From Mycolicibacterium arenosum (lineage in GTDB: Bacteria; Actinomycetota; Actinomycetes; Mycobacteriales; Mycobacteriaceae): a stretch of 64,000 bases of DNA. How positions within the stretch are numbered: position 1 is the stretch's first letter; each line of letters opens with the position of its first letter. A model generated the notes under the pieces. It saw only the letters and a program-made list of their open reading frames with translations, made no database searches and was not told where the DNA came from. A program made the position numbers and the translations under genes. The DNA is taken from contig NZ_JANDBD010000012.1 of assembly GCF_024320865.1 (NCBI RefSeq), positions 180,792 through 244,791 on the forward strand, read 5' to 3'. Shown in pieces: positions 10,039-18,040 of this stretch.

Positions 10039-10501
10039 CGGGCGCCACCGTCCTGACGTGATTCCACGCGGTCCAGGGCACCAGGTACGCCCGCCACCGG
10101 GCGAGCGCCTCGGCGGCCGACAGCCCCGCCGGGTCCACCGCGTCGAGTGCGTTGTTGAGCGGGACGTTGACCGCCATCGTGACGACGAACGCGACCAGGC
10201 CGAGCACCGCCCCCGCGAGCACGAAACCCGCACCGGGCTGCGAGAGTCGACGTGCCGCAGCGAGTCCGACGCCGAGCGCCAACAGCGTCGAGCCCACGAA
10301 GAGCGTGAGGAACGGCGCGTTGCCCTGGGCTTCGGCGTTGAGGCCGCGCATCGCGGTGATCGCCTCGGCGGGGCGAGTGCGGTCGAGGCCGGCCATCACG
10401 AACGTCGAGAACGCGTAGAAGACGCCGCCGGCGACCCCGGTCGTCACGGCCGCCGCCGTGGTGGCGATGAGAAACGGGCTTGTCGTCATGGGGACGAGCA
10501 T
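9995..10501 (-). CDS. DUF1772 (anthrone-oxygenase-like) membrane protein
   Basis: 168 residues with four hydrophobic segments. The family pattern is visible: GGVFYAFSTFVMAGLDRTRP near the N terminus, MRGLNAEAQGNAPFLTLFVGSTL, and NVPLNNALDAV...WRAYLVPWTAWNHVRTVAP at the end, the last carrying conserved N, W and H residues. Fungal relatives are small anthrone oxygenases; bacterial members are uncharacterised. An ATG at 10489 is an alternative start. It faces lfrA tail to tail, and the AraC gene starts 70 nt away in the other direction. Confidence 0.75.
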   Translation of the reverse strand: MLVPMTTSPFLIATTAAAVTTGVAGGVFYAFSTFVMAGLDRTRPAEAITAMRGLNAEAQGNAPFLTLFVGSTLLALGVGLAAARRLSQPGAGFVLAGAVLGLVAFVVTMAVNVPLNNALDAVDPAGLSAAEALARWRAYLVPWTAWNHVRTVAPVIGSVLMVVGLQRG

Positions 10502-10571
10502 TCCGCGGGTGACTGAGACGATCCATCGTTCATCGTCGCGAATTCATACGCGTGCGTCTAGTGTCGTGCGG

Positions 10572-11504
10572 GTGGACGCACTGGGTGGCCTGCTCGACGG
10601 GGTCCGGGCGCGCGGCGCCTTCGTGCTGCGGATGTCGCTGGATCCGCCGTGGTCCATGCGGATTCAGGACGATGCGCCGCTCACGCTGATCTGCGTCACC
10701 CACGGGCGAGCGGTCATCGTGACGACATCCGGCGCGGTTCACCGACTCGGCCCCGGCGACGTGGCCCTGGCCCGCGGCACCGAGCACTACCTGTTCGCCG
10801 ACGCCCCCGATACCGAACCCCAGGTGGTGATCCATCCGGGCAACCGGTGCACGACCCTGCACGGCGACGACCTGCGCTTCGAGATGTCGGTCGGCGTCCG
10901 GACCTGGGGCAACACCGCAGCCGGGGCGGACCGATCGATCATCTGCACCTACGAGGGCAGCAGCGCGGTCAGCGCCCGACTGCTCGATGCCCTGCCCGCC
11001 GTGCTGATGCTGGGCGGAGATCAGTGGCACACGCCGTTGGTGGACCTGCTGGCCGCCGAGGCGGGTCACGACGGCCCCGGCCAGGCCGCCTTCCTGGATC
11101 GACTCCTCGACCTGGTGCTGATGGACGTGCTGCGGACGTGGTTCAACCGCGACGAGAACGCGCCTACCTGGTGGCACGCCGAACGGGATCCCGTCGTCGG
11201 CCCAGCCCTCCGGCTGATCTACAACAACCCCGAGCACCCCTGGACGGTCGCTAATCTGGCTGCCGCCGTGGGCAACTCACGTGCCGGCTTCGCGCGACGG
11301 TTCACCGAGCAGATCGGCGACTCCCCCATCGCGTTCCTGACGAGTTGGCGGCTGGCACTCGCGGCCGACATGCTTCGGTCCGGCGAATCGACCATCGCGG
11401 CCATCGCGCACCGAGTCGGCTACAGCACCCCGTTCGCGTTGAGCAGCGCCTTCAAACGCGCGTACGGCGTGAGCCCGACCGCCTACCGCGCCTCAACCGG
11501 TTGA
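10572..11504 (+). CDS. AraC-family regulator with N-terminal cupin domain
   Basis: 310 residues from GTG 10572, which lies 7 nt after a TAGTGT -10 box (10559-10564), so probably leaderless. Residues ~1-180 form the AraC cupin_6 type sensor domain (LDGVRARGAFVLRMSLDPPWSMRI..., RLGPGDVALARGTEHYLF). The C terminus carries two HTH motifs (WTVANLAAAVGNSRAGFARRFTEQIGDSP and STIAAIAHRVGYSTPFALSSAFKRAYGVSPTAYR). Such regulators often control a neighbouring oxidoreductase or exporter; the DUF1772 gene is the nearest candidate. The ligand is unknown. It overlaps the convergent antiporter gene by 22 nt. Confidence 0.85.
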   Translation: MDALGGLLDGVRARGAFVLRMSLDPPWSMRIQDDAPLTLICVTHGRAVIVTTSGAVHRLGPGDVALARGTEHYLFADAPDTEPQVVIHPGNRCTTLHGDDLRFEMSVGVRTWGNTAAGADRSIICTYEGSSAVSARLLDALPAVLMLGGDQWHTPLVDLLAAEAGHDGPGQAAFLDRLLDLVLMDVLRTWFNRDENAPTWWHAERDPVVGPALRLIYNNPEHPWTVANLAAAVGNSRAGFARRFTEQIGDSPIAFLTSWRLALAADMLRSGESTIAAIAHRVGYSTPFALSSAFKRAYGVSPTAYRASTG

Positions 11505-12631
11505 CGGCGTTTCGCGACCTCGCCTGCGATCGAGGTGGCGCCGATGGTCACCAGCGCTCCGAGGATCAGCGCCGCCGGTTCTCCGGGACCGAGTAGGCCC
11601 TCCTCGGCGCCGAGTGTGGCCGCTGCGACCGGCACGCCGAGCTGCGCGGCGGCCATCACGGAGTACGGAAGTTGTTGTCCCACCGCCCTGCCGATGCCGT
11701 GCGCGACGACGGCACCGACTCCCAGCGCGACGCCGAGGCCGATGAACTGCGGATGATCGATGAGCTCGCGCACCTGCAGTGTGGCTCCGAGCCAGACGAA
11801 GAACAGCGGGCCGAAGAACCCCTCGGTGATCCCGAGCAGTTGGCGGGCAAGACGTTTCGGCTCTCCGATCGCATTGACGACGAGACCGAGCGCGAACCCG
11901 GCGAGCATGATCGAGACGTGCATGCTCAGCGCCAGCGCCGACAACGCGAACAGCAGGATCAGGCTGATCCGCAGCTCGAGGGCGAGTTGATGGCGCTTGG
12001 AGTACCCGCGGACGCGCTTACGGGTGCCGTTGCGCTCGAAGTGCCTGAGCACGACGTAGAGCACGGCCGCGCAGACCAGGACCGCGAGCGCCCCGAGCGC
12101 GGCCTGCGGCGCACGGGACGGGTTGATCGCCAGCGGCAGCAGCACGATGCACGCCGCGTCGGCGACGGCGATCTGCGCCTTCACCGAGAGCACCTGCGGC
12201 CCGTCGATACCGAGCGCGTCGATGATCGGCAGGGCGACCGCAGCCGAGGACGACGCCATCAGCACCGCGTACAGCGCGGCGTGGTCGGTGTCGAACGCCT
12301 CCGCGATCAGCACCCCGAGGACCGCGGCGACGGCTCCCACCAGCACCGCTCGCAGGACGGCCTTCCAGATCCCCGCCCGCAGGGTGGGATCGCGCACCGG
12401 CACGTGGGTGCCGACGACGAACATCACCAGGGCGAAGCCGATGTTGGCGAGCAGGGCGAAGGTCGGATTCGTGGTGTCCACGATGTCGAAACCCGTTCGC
12501 CCGACCAGCATTCCGGCAGCCAACTCGCCGATGATGACCGGAATGGCGAGCCGCGGCACCGCGGTCAGCAGCGGGCCCACCATGCCGATCACGACCAGCA
12601 GGGCCAGCGTGTGGAACCCGAAATCGGACAT
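11483..12631 (-). CDS. Cation:proton antiporter, CPA2 type
   Basis: 382 residues with about 12 hydrophobic segments and no C-terminal TrkA domain. IPVIIGELAAGMLVGRTGFDIVD and NIGFALVMFVVGTHVP are the typical Na+/H+ exchanger core of the CPA2 (KefB/GerN-like) group. The ATG at 12631 has no ribosome site; a GTG at 12658 is in frame. A tiny frame starting at a GTG behind a TATCGT box ends 2 nt before this ATG (see findings). The ion specificity cannot be read from sequence. Confidence 0.82.
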   Translation of the reverse strand: MSDFGFHTLALLVVIGMVGPLLTAVPRLAIPVIIGELAAGMLVGRTGFDIVDTTNPTFALLANIGFALVMFVVGTHVPVRDPTLRAGIWKAVLRAVLVGAVAAVLGVLIAEAFDTDHAALYAVLMASSSAAVALPIIDALGIDGPQVLSVKAQIAVADAACIVLLPLAINPSRAPQAALGALAVLVCAAVLYVVLRHFERNGTRKRVRGYSKRHQLALELRISLILLFALSALALSMHVSIMLAGFALGLVVNAIGEPKRLARQLLGITEGFFGPLFFVWLGATLQVRELIDHPQFIGLGVALGVGAVVAHGIGRAVGQQLPYSVMAAAQLGVPVAAATLGAEEGLLGPGEPAALILGALVTIGATSIAGEVAKRRQPVEAR

Positions 12632-12714
12632 GGTCAGGGCGCGGGTTCCCCACACCACGAGACGGCCACCCGGTCACGATAAACCGGATGGCCGCCAGGC
12701 GACCGAGACTCGCG

Positions 12715-14049
12715 CTAGGCGCTGATCCAGTTGCCGTGGAAGCCGTAGGGCACCCGCTGCGGCAGCGCGATCCTGGCGATCGGGTCGCCGGCGAAGTCGG
12801 ACGCGTCGAGGATGACCAGATCGCTGCCGTCGCGAGCCGGGTCGTACACGTAGCCGAGGTAGTAGCCGCTGGACTCGCTGGGCGCTCCGGCGGCGGGCAC
12901 GAACACGGCTTCGCCGGGTCCACCCCTGCCGAGGTCGTGGGCGACGGCCGAGCCGTCGGTGAGGTCGTGTCGGATCCAGCCGTTGCGACCGACGGACACC
13001 GAGTAGCGCGCGGGCAGGCCGGCCAGCCGGTCGTCGATGCGCGGGAACTCGACCCCGCGGTCGTCGAGCTGGCTCTCGCTCACGGTGCCCCTGGCGAGGT
13101 CGATCGTCCACGTCCACAGCACGCCGTCGGCGTCGAATCCGCCGTTCTCGCGCCACAACTCGGGATAGCGGACCGCCTGCACGACGAGCCCACTGGCGGT
13201 GTCGTGAGCGTTGGCGACGTGGAACACGTAGCACGGGTCGATCTCGAACCAGCGCACGTCGCCGAAGGGATCGTCGCGGCGCATCACGCCGAGCCGAGCG
13301 CCGTAGTCGTCGTCCCAGCGGAACGGCATGCCGCCGCTCGCGGCCGCTTCGGCGTTGAACACGATCGGCAGGTCCATGAAGACGATGTGCTCGGCGGTCA
13401 TCGCGAAGTCGTGCATCATCGTCAGCGCTTTGACCTCAAGGGGCCGATTGATCACCAGGTCCCCGTTGGCGTCCGCACGGTGATACGTCACGTGCGGCTC
13501 GAAGAGGTTCCCGTAACCGAAGAAGTGCATCTCGCCGGTCGTCGGGCAGATCTTGGGGTGCGCGGTCATCGAGTCGACGAGCTTGCCGCCGAAGTCGTAG
13601 CAGCCGATGGTGTCGAGGTCGTTGGTGACCTCGTAGGGCAGTGACGACTCGACCAGCGCCAGCGTCTTCCCCGCGTGATTGACGATGTGGGTGTTGGCGA
13701 CCGAGGCGCGTAGGTTGCGCGTGCCGTCCTCGTTGTAGAGCGGGAACGGCTCGATGAAGCTGTCGGTGCGGACCCAGCGGTTGCGGTACCACTTCGCCGC
13801 ACCGCCCTCGACGCGGACGCCGTGGATCATGCCGTCACCGGTGAACCAGTGCCCGCCCGCCGTGCGCGGGTTGGGGCCGTTGCGCAGATACCACCCGTCG
13901 AGATCGGCCGGGATGGCGCCTTCAACTGCCAGGTCGAACTCGGTGAGTTCGTCGGCCACCGGCGCGTAGTTGCCGACCTCGAAGATGTGGCCGTCGTTCG
14001 GCAGGCCGGCGTCGGTGGTGTCGGTGGGCAGGTTCGCGGTGTCGGTCAT
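12715..14049 (-). CDS. Carotenoid oxygenase (carotenoid/stilbene cleavage dioxygenase family)
   Basis: 444 residues from ATG 14049 behind a strong AGGAGG site. The seven-bladed propeller family is marked by DGWYLRNGPNP, HWFTGDGMIHG and four iron-binding histidine contexts: TAHPKICP, MMHDFAMT, FHVANAHD and GFHGNWI at the C terminus. These non-haem Fe(II) enzymes cleave conjugated C=C bonds of carotenoids, apocarotenoids or stilbenes with O2. No carotenoid genes are nearby, so the substrate may be a dietary or lignin-type compound. It is divergent from a GntR regulator with a symmetric site between them. Confidence 0.9.
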   Translation of the reverse strand: MTDTANLPTDTTDAGLPNDGHIFEVGNYAPVADELTEFDLAVEGAIPADLDGWYLRNGPNPRTAGGHWFTGDGMIHGVRVEGGAAKWYRNRWVRTDSFIEPFPLYNEDGTRNLRASVANTHIVNHAGKTLALVESSLPYEVTNDLDTIGCYDFGGKLVDSMTAHPKICPTTGEMHFFGYGNLFEPHVTYHRADANGDLVINRPLEVKALTMMHDFAMTAEHIVFMDLPIVFNAEAAASGGMPFRWDDDYGARLGVMRRDDPFGDVRWFEIDPCYVFHVANAHDTASGLVVQAVRYPELWRENGGFDADGVLWTWTIDLARGTVSESQLDDRGVEFPRIDDRLAGLPARYSVSVGRNGWIRHDLTDGSAVAHDLGRGGPGEAVFVPAAGAPSESSGYYLGYVYDPARDGSDLVILDASDFAGDPIARIALPQRVPYGFHGNWISA

Positions 14050-14088
14050 GGGTCCTCCTGGAGGCGGGGTTCGACTGCGTCCAGCCTC

Positions 14089-14122
14089 ACATTCCAATCG
14101 CGACATGTCAATAGTGGAACGT
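14089..14122. promoter_or_regulatory. Symmetric operator candidate between the carotenoid oxygenase and GntR genes
   Basis: ACATTCCA (14089-14096) and TGGAACGT (14115-14122) are outer arms, and GACATGTC (14102-14109) is the centre; both share one axis at 14105.5. On the minus strand TTGACA (14111-14106) could be the -35 box of the oxygenase promoter. The ACATTCCA half-site recurs in a perfect palindrome at 16581-16616. Confidence 0.5.
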
Positions 14123-14166
14123 GGGGAGATCGGCGCGCTCGGCGCTGACGTAGCAGGATCACCTGT

Positions 14167-14865
14167 ATGCCCGGTCGCCGTCACTCCGCGATGCCGGCCC
14201 GTCTGGCCGCCGCGGGCGCGAAGGGCGCGATCGTCGACCAACTGCGCAGGGTGATCCTCGACGGCGGCGCGCTGCCGGGCTCGCCGATACCGGTCAACGA
14301 GGTCGCCGAGGTGCTGGGCGTCAGCCCCATCCCCGTCCGGGAGAGCCTCAAGACACTGACGGCGGAGGGTCTGGTCACCCACCATCCGAATGTCGGTTAC
14401 ACGGTCGCCCGGCTGACCGCGTCGGAACTGTCGGAGCTGTACCTGGTGCGCGCGACGCTCGAGTCGGCGGCACTGGCCGCCGCAGTCACGAACGCCACCG
14501 AACCGGAACGGGCATCGGTCGCCACCGCCCATCGCATGCTGGAACGCGCTGTCGCGGAGGATGATCCGCAGGCGTACCACCGCCAGAGCAGGCACTTCCA
14601 CATCGGCATGGCACGGCCGTCGGGTATGCACCGGCTGGTGCACATGCTCGAATCCGCCTGGAACATCACCGAACCGGTGCAGGCGATGGTGCACGTCGGC
14701 CACGCCGACCGGGTCTCGTTGCACGCCGACCACGGAGAGATGCTCGAAGCGTTCCTCGACCGCGACGCCGAGGCGCTGCTGGCGGTCAGCGGGCAGCACC
14801 ACCGCAGGCTCAACGACGTCGTCGCCACCCTGCCGCCGGACACGGGCCTGATCACGCGCGACTGA
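14167..14865 (+). CDS. GntR-family regulator, FadR/FCD subgroup
   Basis: 232 residues. The winged HTH spans residues ~18-80 (KGAIVDQLRRVILDGGALPGSPIPVNEVAEVLGVSPIPVRESLKTLTAEGLV) and is followed by an all-helical FCD ligand domain (YLVRATLESAALAAAV..., HFHIGM, HADHGEMLEAF), whose histidines usually bind a metal that helps hold a carboxylate effector. It is divergent from the carotenoid oxygenase and 145 nt upstream of the NCS1 permease, so it could regulate either. An ATG at 14191 is an alternative start. Confidence 0.86.
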   Translation: MPGRRHSAMPARLAAAGAKGAIVDQLRRVILDGGALPGSPIPVNEVAEVLGVSPIPVRESLKTLTAEGLVTHHPNVGYTVARLTASELSELYLVRATLESAALAAAVTNATEPERASVATAHRMLERAVAEDDPQAYHRQSRHFHIGMARPSGMHRLVHMLESAWNITEPVQAMVHVGHADRVSLHADHGEMLEAFLDRDAEALLAVSGQHHRRLNDVVATLPPDTGLITRD

Positions 14866-14923
14866 CGGGGCGGTCTGCCCCGTCCGAGTTAACCAATGAG
14901 TCGGGCGTGTTTCGTACGTGCGC

Positions 14924-14951
14924 GAAATATATTTCCGGCGCAACGGTTGCG
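14924..14951. promoter_or_regulatory. Two palindromes upstream of the NCS1 permease
   Basis: GAAATATATTTC (14924-14935) is a perfect 12-bp AT-rich palindrome, unusual in this GC-rich DNA. CGCAAC-G-GTTGCG (14939-14951) is a second inverted repeat 3 nt further on. Both lie 60-85 nt before the permease ATG and are probable regulator sites. Confidence 0.4.
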
Positions 14952-15009
14952 AAACAACGCGGCGCTACTTTCCCCCCATCGCTTTGCCCGATGGACGGAG
15001 AGCAGCACC

Positions 15010-16566
15010 ATGACAGACACCCGCGACCTACCTCCCAGCGCGATCGTCGGCGCCGGCGACGTCGTCGAGGCGGCCGGCCACCCCGTCGGCGGCGGATTGA
15101 TCAAGGAGCACTACGACCCGCGGCTGACCAACGAGGACCTCGCGCCACTGGCCAAGCAGTCCTGGTCGACCTACAACATCTTCGCCTTCTGGATGTCCGA
15201 CGTGCACAGCGTCGGCGGTTACGTCACCGCGGGCAGCCTGTTCGCACTGGGCCTGGCCAGCTGGCAGGTGCTGATCGCCCTGCTGGTCGGCATCGTCATC
15301 GTCTACTACCTCTGCAACCTCGTCGCCAAGCCCAGCCAGCAGGCGGGCGTGCCCTATCCGGTGGTGTGCCGCAGCTCGTTCGGGGTCCTGGGCGCGAACA
15401 TCCCGGCAATCATCCGCGGCCTGATCGCCGTGGCGTGGTACGGAATTCAGACCTACCTGGCCTCCGCCGCCCTCGACGTGGTGCTGCTGAAGCTGTTCCC
15501 CGGCCTGATGCCGTACGCGGACGTCGAGCAGTACGGGTTCACCGGACTGTCCCTGCTCGGCTGGTGCAGCTTCACCGTGCTGTGGTTCCTGCAGGCGGCG
15601 GTGTTCTGGCGCGGCATGGAGTCGATCCGCAAGTTCATCGACTTCTGCGGGCCGGCCGTCTACGTCGTGATGTTCATCCTGTGCGGCTACCTGCTCTGGA
15701 AGTCGGGCTGGCAGGTCAGCCTCTCGCTGGGCGGCGAGCGGCAGGGCAACGCCTTCGTCGTCATGCTCGGCGCCATCGCCCTGGTGGTGTCGTACTTCTC
15801 CGGCCCCATGCTGAACTTCGGCGACTTCGCGCGCTACGGCAAGAGCTACCAGGCCGTGAAGAAGGGCAACTTCCTGGGACTTCCCGTCAACTTCCTGGTG
15901 TTCTCACTGCTCGTCGTGATCACCGCCGCCGCAACGGTTCCCGTGTTCGGGGAACTCATCACCGACCCGGTCACCACCGTGGCGCGGATCGACAGCGTGA
16001 CGGCGATCGTGCTCGGCGCGTTGACGTTCACCATCGCCACGATCGGCATCAACATCGTCGCGAACTTCATCTCGCCCGCGTTCGACTTCTCGAACGTGAG
16101 CCCGCAGAAGATCAGCTGGCGGATGGGCGGCATGATCGCCGCCGTCGGCTCGGTGCTGCTCACCCCGTGGAACCTCTACGGCAATCCCGAGGTCATCCAC
16201 TACACGCTCGAGACGCTCGGCGCGTTCATCGGTCCCCTGTTCGGCGTGCTGATCGCCGACTTCTACCTGATTCGCAAGCAGAAGATCGTCGTCGACGACC
16301 TGTTCACGATGTCCAAGACCGCCAACTACTGGTACTCGAAGGGCTACAACCCGAATGCCGTCATCGCGACGGTCGTCGGCGCCGTCCTGGCCATGCTGCC
16401 CGTGTTGCTCGGCGGCATCGTGGTGGGGATGACCGGCGCGGCGCAGTACAGCTGGTTCATCGGCTGCGGTGTCGCGTTGGCGCTCTACTACGTGCTCGCG
16501 CTGTACAGCCCGTGGAAGATGACGGCGCTGAAGGTGGCCGACGGCGCGACGGTCATCAGCAACTGA
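15010..16566 (+). CDS. NCS1-family nucleobase/hydantoin/allantoin:cation symporter
   Basis: 518 residues from ATG 15010 behind GGAG. About 12 hydrophobic segments follow the characteristic start NEDLAPLAKQSWSTYNIFAFWMSDVHSVGGYVTAGSLFALGL. The later blocks PYPVVCRSSFGVLGANIPAIIRGLIAVAWYGIQT and the cytoplasmic ADFYLIRKQKIVVDDLF are standard for NCS1. Members carry purines, pyrimidines, allantoin or hydantoins with Na+ or H+; the substrate here is open. No hydantoinase or allantoinase gene lies beside it. Upstream is a GntR regulator, downstream a PadR regulator. Confidence 0.88.
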   Translation: MTDTRDLPPSAIVGAGDVVEAAGHPVGGGLIKEHYDPRLTNEDLAPLAKQSWSTYNIFAFWMSDVHSVGGYVTAGSLFALGLASWQVLIALLVGIVIVYYLCNLVAKPSQQAGVPYPVVCRSSFGVLGANIPAIIRGLIAVAWYGIQTYLASAALDVVLLKLFPGLMPYADVEQYGFTGLSLLGWCSFTVLWFLQAAVFWRGMESIRKFIDFCGPAVYVVMFILCGYLLWKSGWQVSLSLGGERQGNAFVVMLGAIALVVSYFSGPMLNFGDFARYGKSYQAVKKGNFLGLPVNFLVFSLLVVITAAATVPVFGELITDPVTTVARIDSVTAIVLGALTFTIATIGINIVANFISPAFDFSNVSPQKISWRMGGMIAAVGSVLLTPWNLYGNPEVIHYTLETLGAFIGPLFGVLIADFYLIRKQKIVVDDLFTMSKTANYWYSKGYNPNAVIATVVGAVLAMLPVLLGGIVVGMTGAAQYSWFIGCGVALALYYVLALYSPWKMTALKVADGATVISN

Positions 16567-16580
16567 TTCGACACACCGCG

Positions 16581-16616
16581 ACGACCCGACATTCCACAAT
16601 TGGAATGTCGGGTCGT
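16581..16616 (+). promoter_or_regulatory. 36-bp palindrome between the NCS1 and PadR genes (operator and/or terminator)
   Basis: ACGACCCGACATTCCA (16581-16596), CAAT, then the exact reverse complement (16601-16616). It starts 14 nt after the permease stop and ends at the -10 box (TACGCT, 16616-16621) of the PadR gene. A 16-bp stem with a 4-nt loop would terminate transcription, and the position also suits an autoregulatory PadR operator. Confidence 0.6.
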
Positions 16617-16627
16617 ACGCTTTCCGG

Positions 16628-17155
16628 GTGAGTCTTCGCTACGCCACTCTCGGCCTGCTCGCCCAGTACTCGGGCAGCGGATACGACCTGCTCAAGCGCT
16701 TCGAACTGTCGATGGCCAACGTGTGGTCGGCCACCCAGAGCCAGCTGTACGGCGAACTGAACAAGCTCGCCGACGCCGGCCTCATCGAGGTATCCGACAT
16801 CGGGCCGCGGGGCCGCAAGGAGTACCGGATCACCGAGGCCGGACGCGCGGAGCTCGTCCGGTGGATCACCGACACCGGCGACGATCCGCCCATGCGCAGG
16901 CCGGACCTGGTGCGCGTGTTCCTGCTCGGCGAACTATCCCACGCCGACGCCCGCAGGTATGCGGCCGGATTCGCGGCGCACGCCGCGTCGGAGCTCAAAA
17001 GGCTTGAACAGCTTCGAGATTCGGTGTCCTGGGGAGACTCCGACGCCGACTTCTACGGCCGAGCCGCCCTGGAGTTCGGGCTGCGTGACGCGGCCATGGA
17101 GGAACAGTGGGCGCGGTGGCTGGTGCAGGCGATTGACGAGAGGGCGGCCGGGTAG
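16628..17155 (+). CDS. PadR-family transcriptional regulator
   Basis: 175 residues from GTG 16628, 6 nt after a TACGCT -10 box, so likely leaderless. The N-terminal winged helix (SLRYATLGLLAQYSGSGYDLLKRFELSMANVWSATQSQLYGELNKLADAGLIEV...GRKEYRITEAGRAEL) is the PadR domain. The C-terminal helical region (VFLLGELSHADARRYAAGFAAHAASELKRLEQL) is the vir_C-type dimerisation domain. PadR proteins are usually self-regulated repressors, and the palindrome just upstream fits that. The target and ligand are unknown; the NCS1 permease is the closest candidate. Confidence 0.85.
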   Translation: MSLRYATLGLLAQYSGSGYDLLKRFELSMANVWSATQSQLYGELNKLADAGLIEVSDIGPRGRKEYRITEAGRAELVRWITDTGDDPPMRRPDLVRVFLLGELSHADARRYAAGFAAHAASELKRLEQLRDSVSWGDSDADFYGRAALEFGLRDAAMEEQWARWLVQAIDERAAG

Positions 17156-17221
17156 CCGGAATAGATCGTCCGGCGGGCAGGAGCGCAGCGACGTGGGAAT
17201 GCAGCGTTGCATCGCGATAGT

Positions 17222-17248
17222 TTCCGATATATCGTTAACGTATCGGAA
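17222..17248 (+). promoter_or_regulatory. Inverted repeat upstream of the second PadR gene
   Basis: TTCCGATA (17222-17229) and TATCGGAA (17241-17248) flank TATCGTTAACG, which includes the palindrome CGTTAACG (17233-17240). It is 37 nt before the ATG of the PadR gene at 17285 and in the right place for an autoregulatory operator. Confidence 0.55.
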
Positions 17249-17284
17249 GCGCAGTTCGTGCTTCCCGTCGAAAGGAAACACCCC

Positions 17285-17992
17285 ATGAACACCCCATTCA
17301 CCCCCCAAGACGGCCCGTTCGGCGGCCACCAGAACCTCGGCTTCGGCTTCGGCTTCAGCCCCGAGGACCGGCGTGCCGTCCACGAACGCCGCAGGCAGGC
17401 GCGTCGCGACTTCCGCGACCACGTCCGTGAGCACCGCGGCGACGGCTTCGGGCCCGGCTTCGGTGGTTTCGGCCCCGGCCGCGGCTTCGGCGGTCCCGGT
17501 TTCGGCTTCGGTCCCGGCGGCGGCCCCCGTGGCGGCCGGCGCGGCGGAGGACGCGGCAGGCGCGGCGACGTGCGTGCCGCGATCCTGAAGCTGCTGGTAG
17601 AGCGCCCCATGCACGGTTACGAGATGATCCAGGAGATCGCCGAGCGCAGCCAGGACCTGTGGAAGCCGAGCCCCGGCTCGGTCTACCCGACCCTGCAACT
17701 GCTGGTCGACGAGGACCTGATCGTGGGCACCGAGAGCGACGGCAGCAAGAAGCTGTTCGAACTCACCGACGCCGGTCGCGCCGCGGCCGACAAGATCGAG
17801 ACCGCCCCGTGGGACGAGATCACCGAGGGCGCCGATCCCGGTGCCGTCAACCTGCGCAGCGCCGTCGGGCAGCTGATGGGCGCCGTCCGGCAGTCCGCCT
17901 TCGCGGGCACCGCCGACCAGCAGCAGCGCATCGTCGACATCGTCAACAACGCACGCAAGGAGATCTACTCGATCCTCGGCGAATCCGAGTAA
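17285..17992 (+). CDS. PadR-family regulator with Gly/Phe-rich N-terminal extension
   Basis: 235 residues, ATG behind AAAGGA. The PadR winged helix is displaced to residues ~97-175 (GDVRAAILKLLVERPMHGYEMIQEIAERSQDLWKPSPGSVYPTLQLLVDEDLIVGTESDGSKKLFELTDAGRA). Before it are a short acidic/basic helix (SPEDRRAVHERRRQARRDFRDHVREHRGD) and about 45 residues of FGPG/GFGG/RGGRRGG repeats. Such tails are known in actinobacterial PadR proteins but not understood; the Arg-Gly part could bind nucleic acid. No obvious target gene besides itself. Confidence 0.85.
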   Translation: MNTPFTPQDGPFGGHQNLGFGFGFSPEDRRAVHERRRQARRDFRDHVREHRGDGFGPGFGGFGPGRGFGGPGFGFGPGGGPRGGRRGGGRGRRGDVRAAILKLLVERPMHGYEMIQEIAERSQDLWKPSPGSVYPTLQLLVDEDLIVGTESDGSKKLFELTDAGRAAADKIETAPWDEITEGADPGAVNLRSAVGQLMGAVRQSAFAGTADQQQRIVDIVNNARKEIYSILGESE

Positions 17993-18040
17993 TTCCAGCG
18001 GCGAGGAATAGGCCCGGCGGGAAGGAGGTAGTCATTCAAC

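Noticed and set aside
12715..14943. 742-codon version of the carotenoid oxygenase
   Set aside because: The extension is antisense to the GntR gene; ATG 14049 has a strong ribosome site and gives the usual family length.
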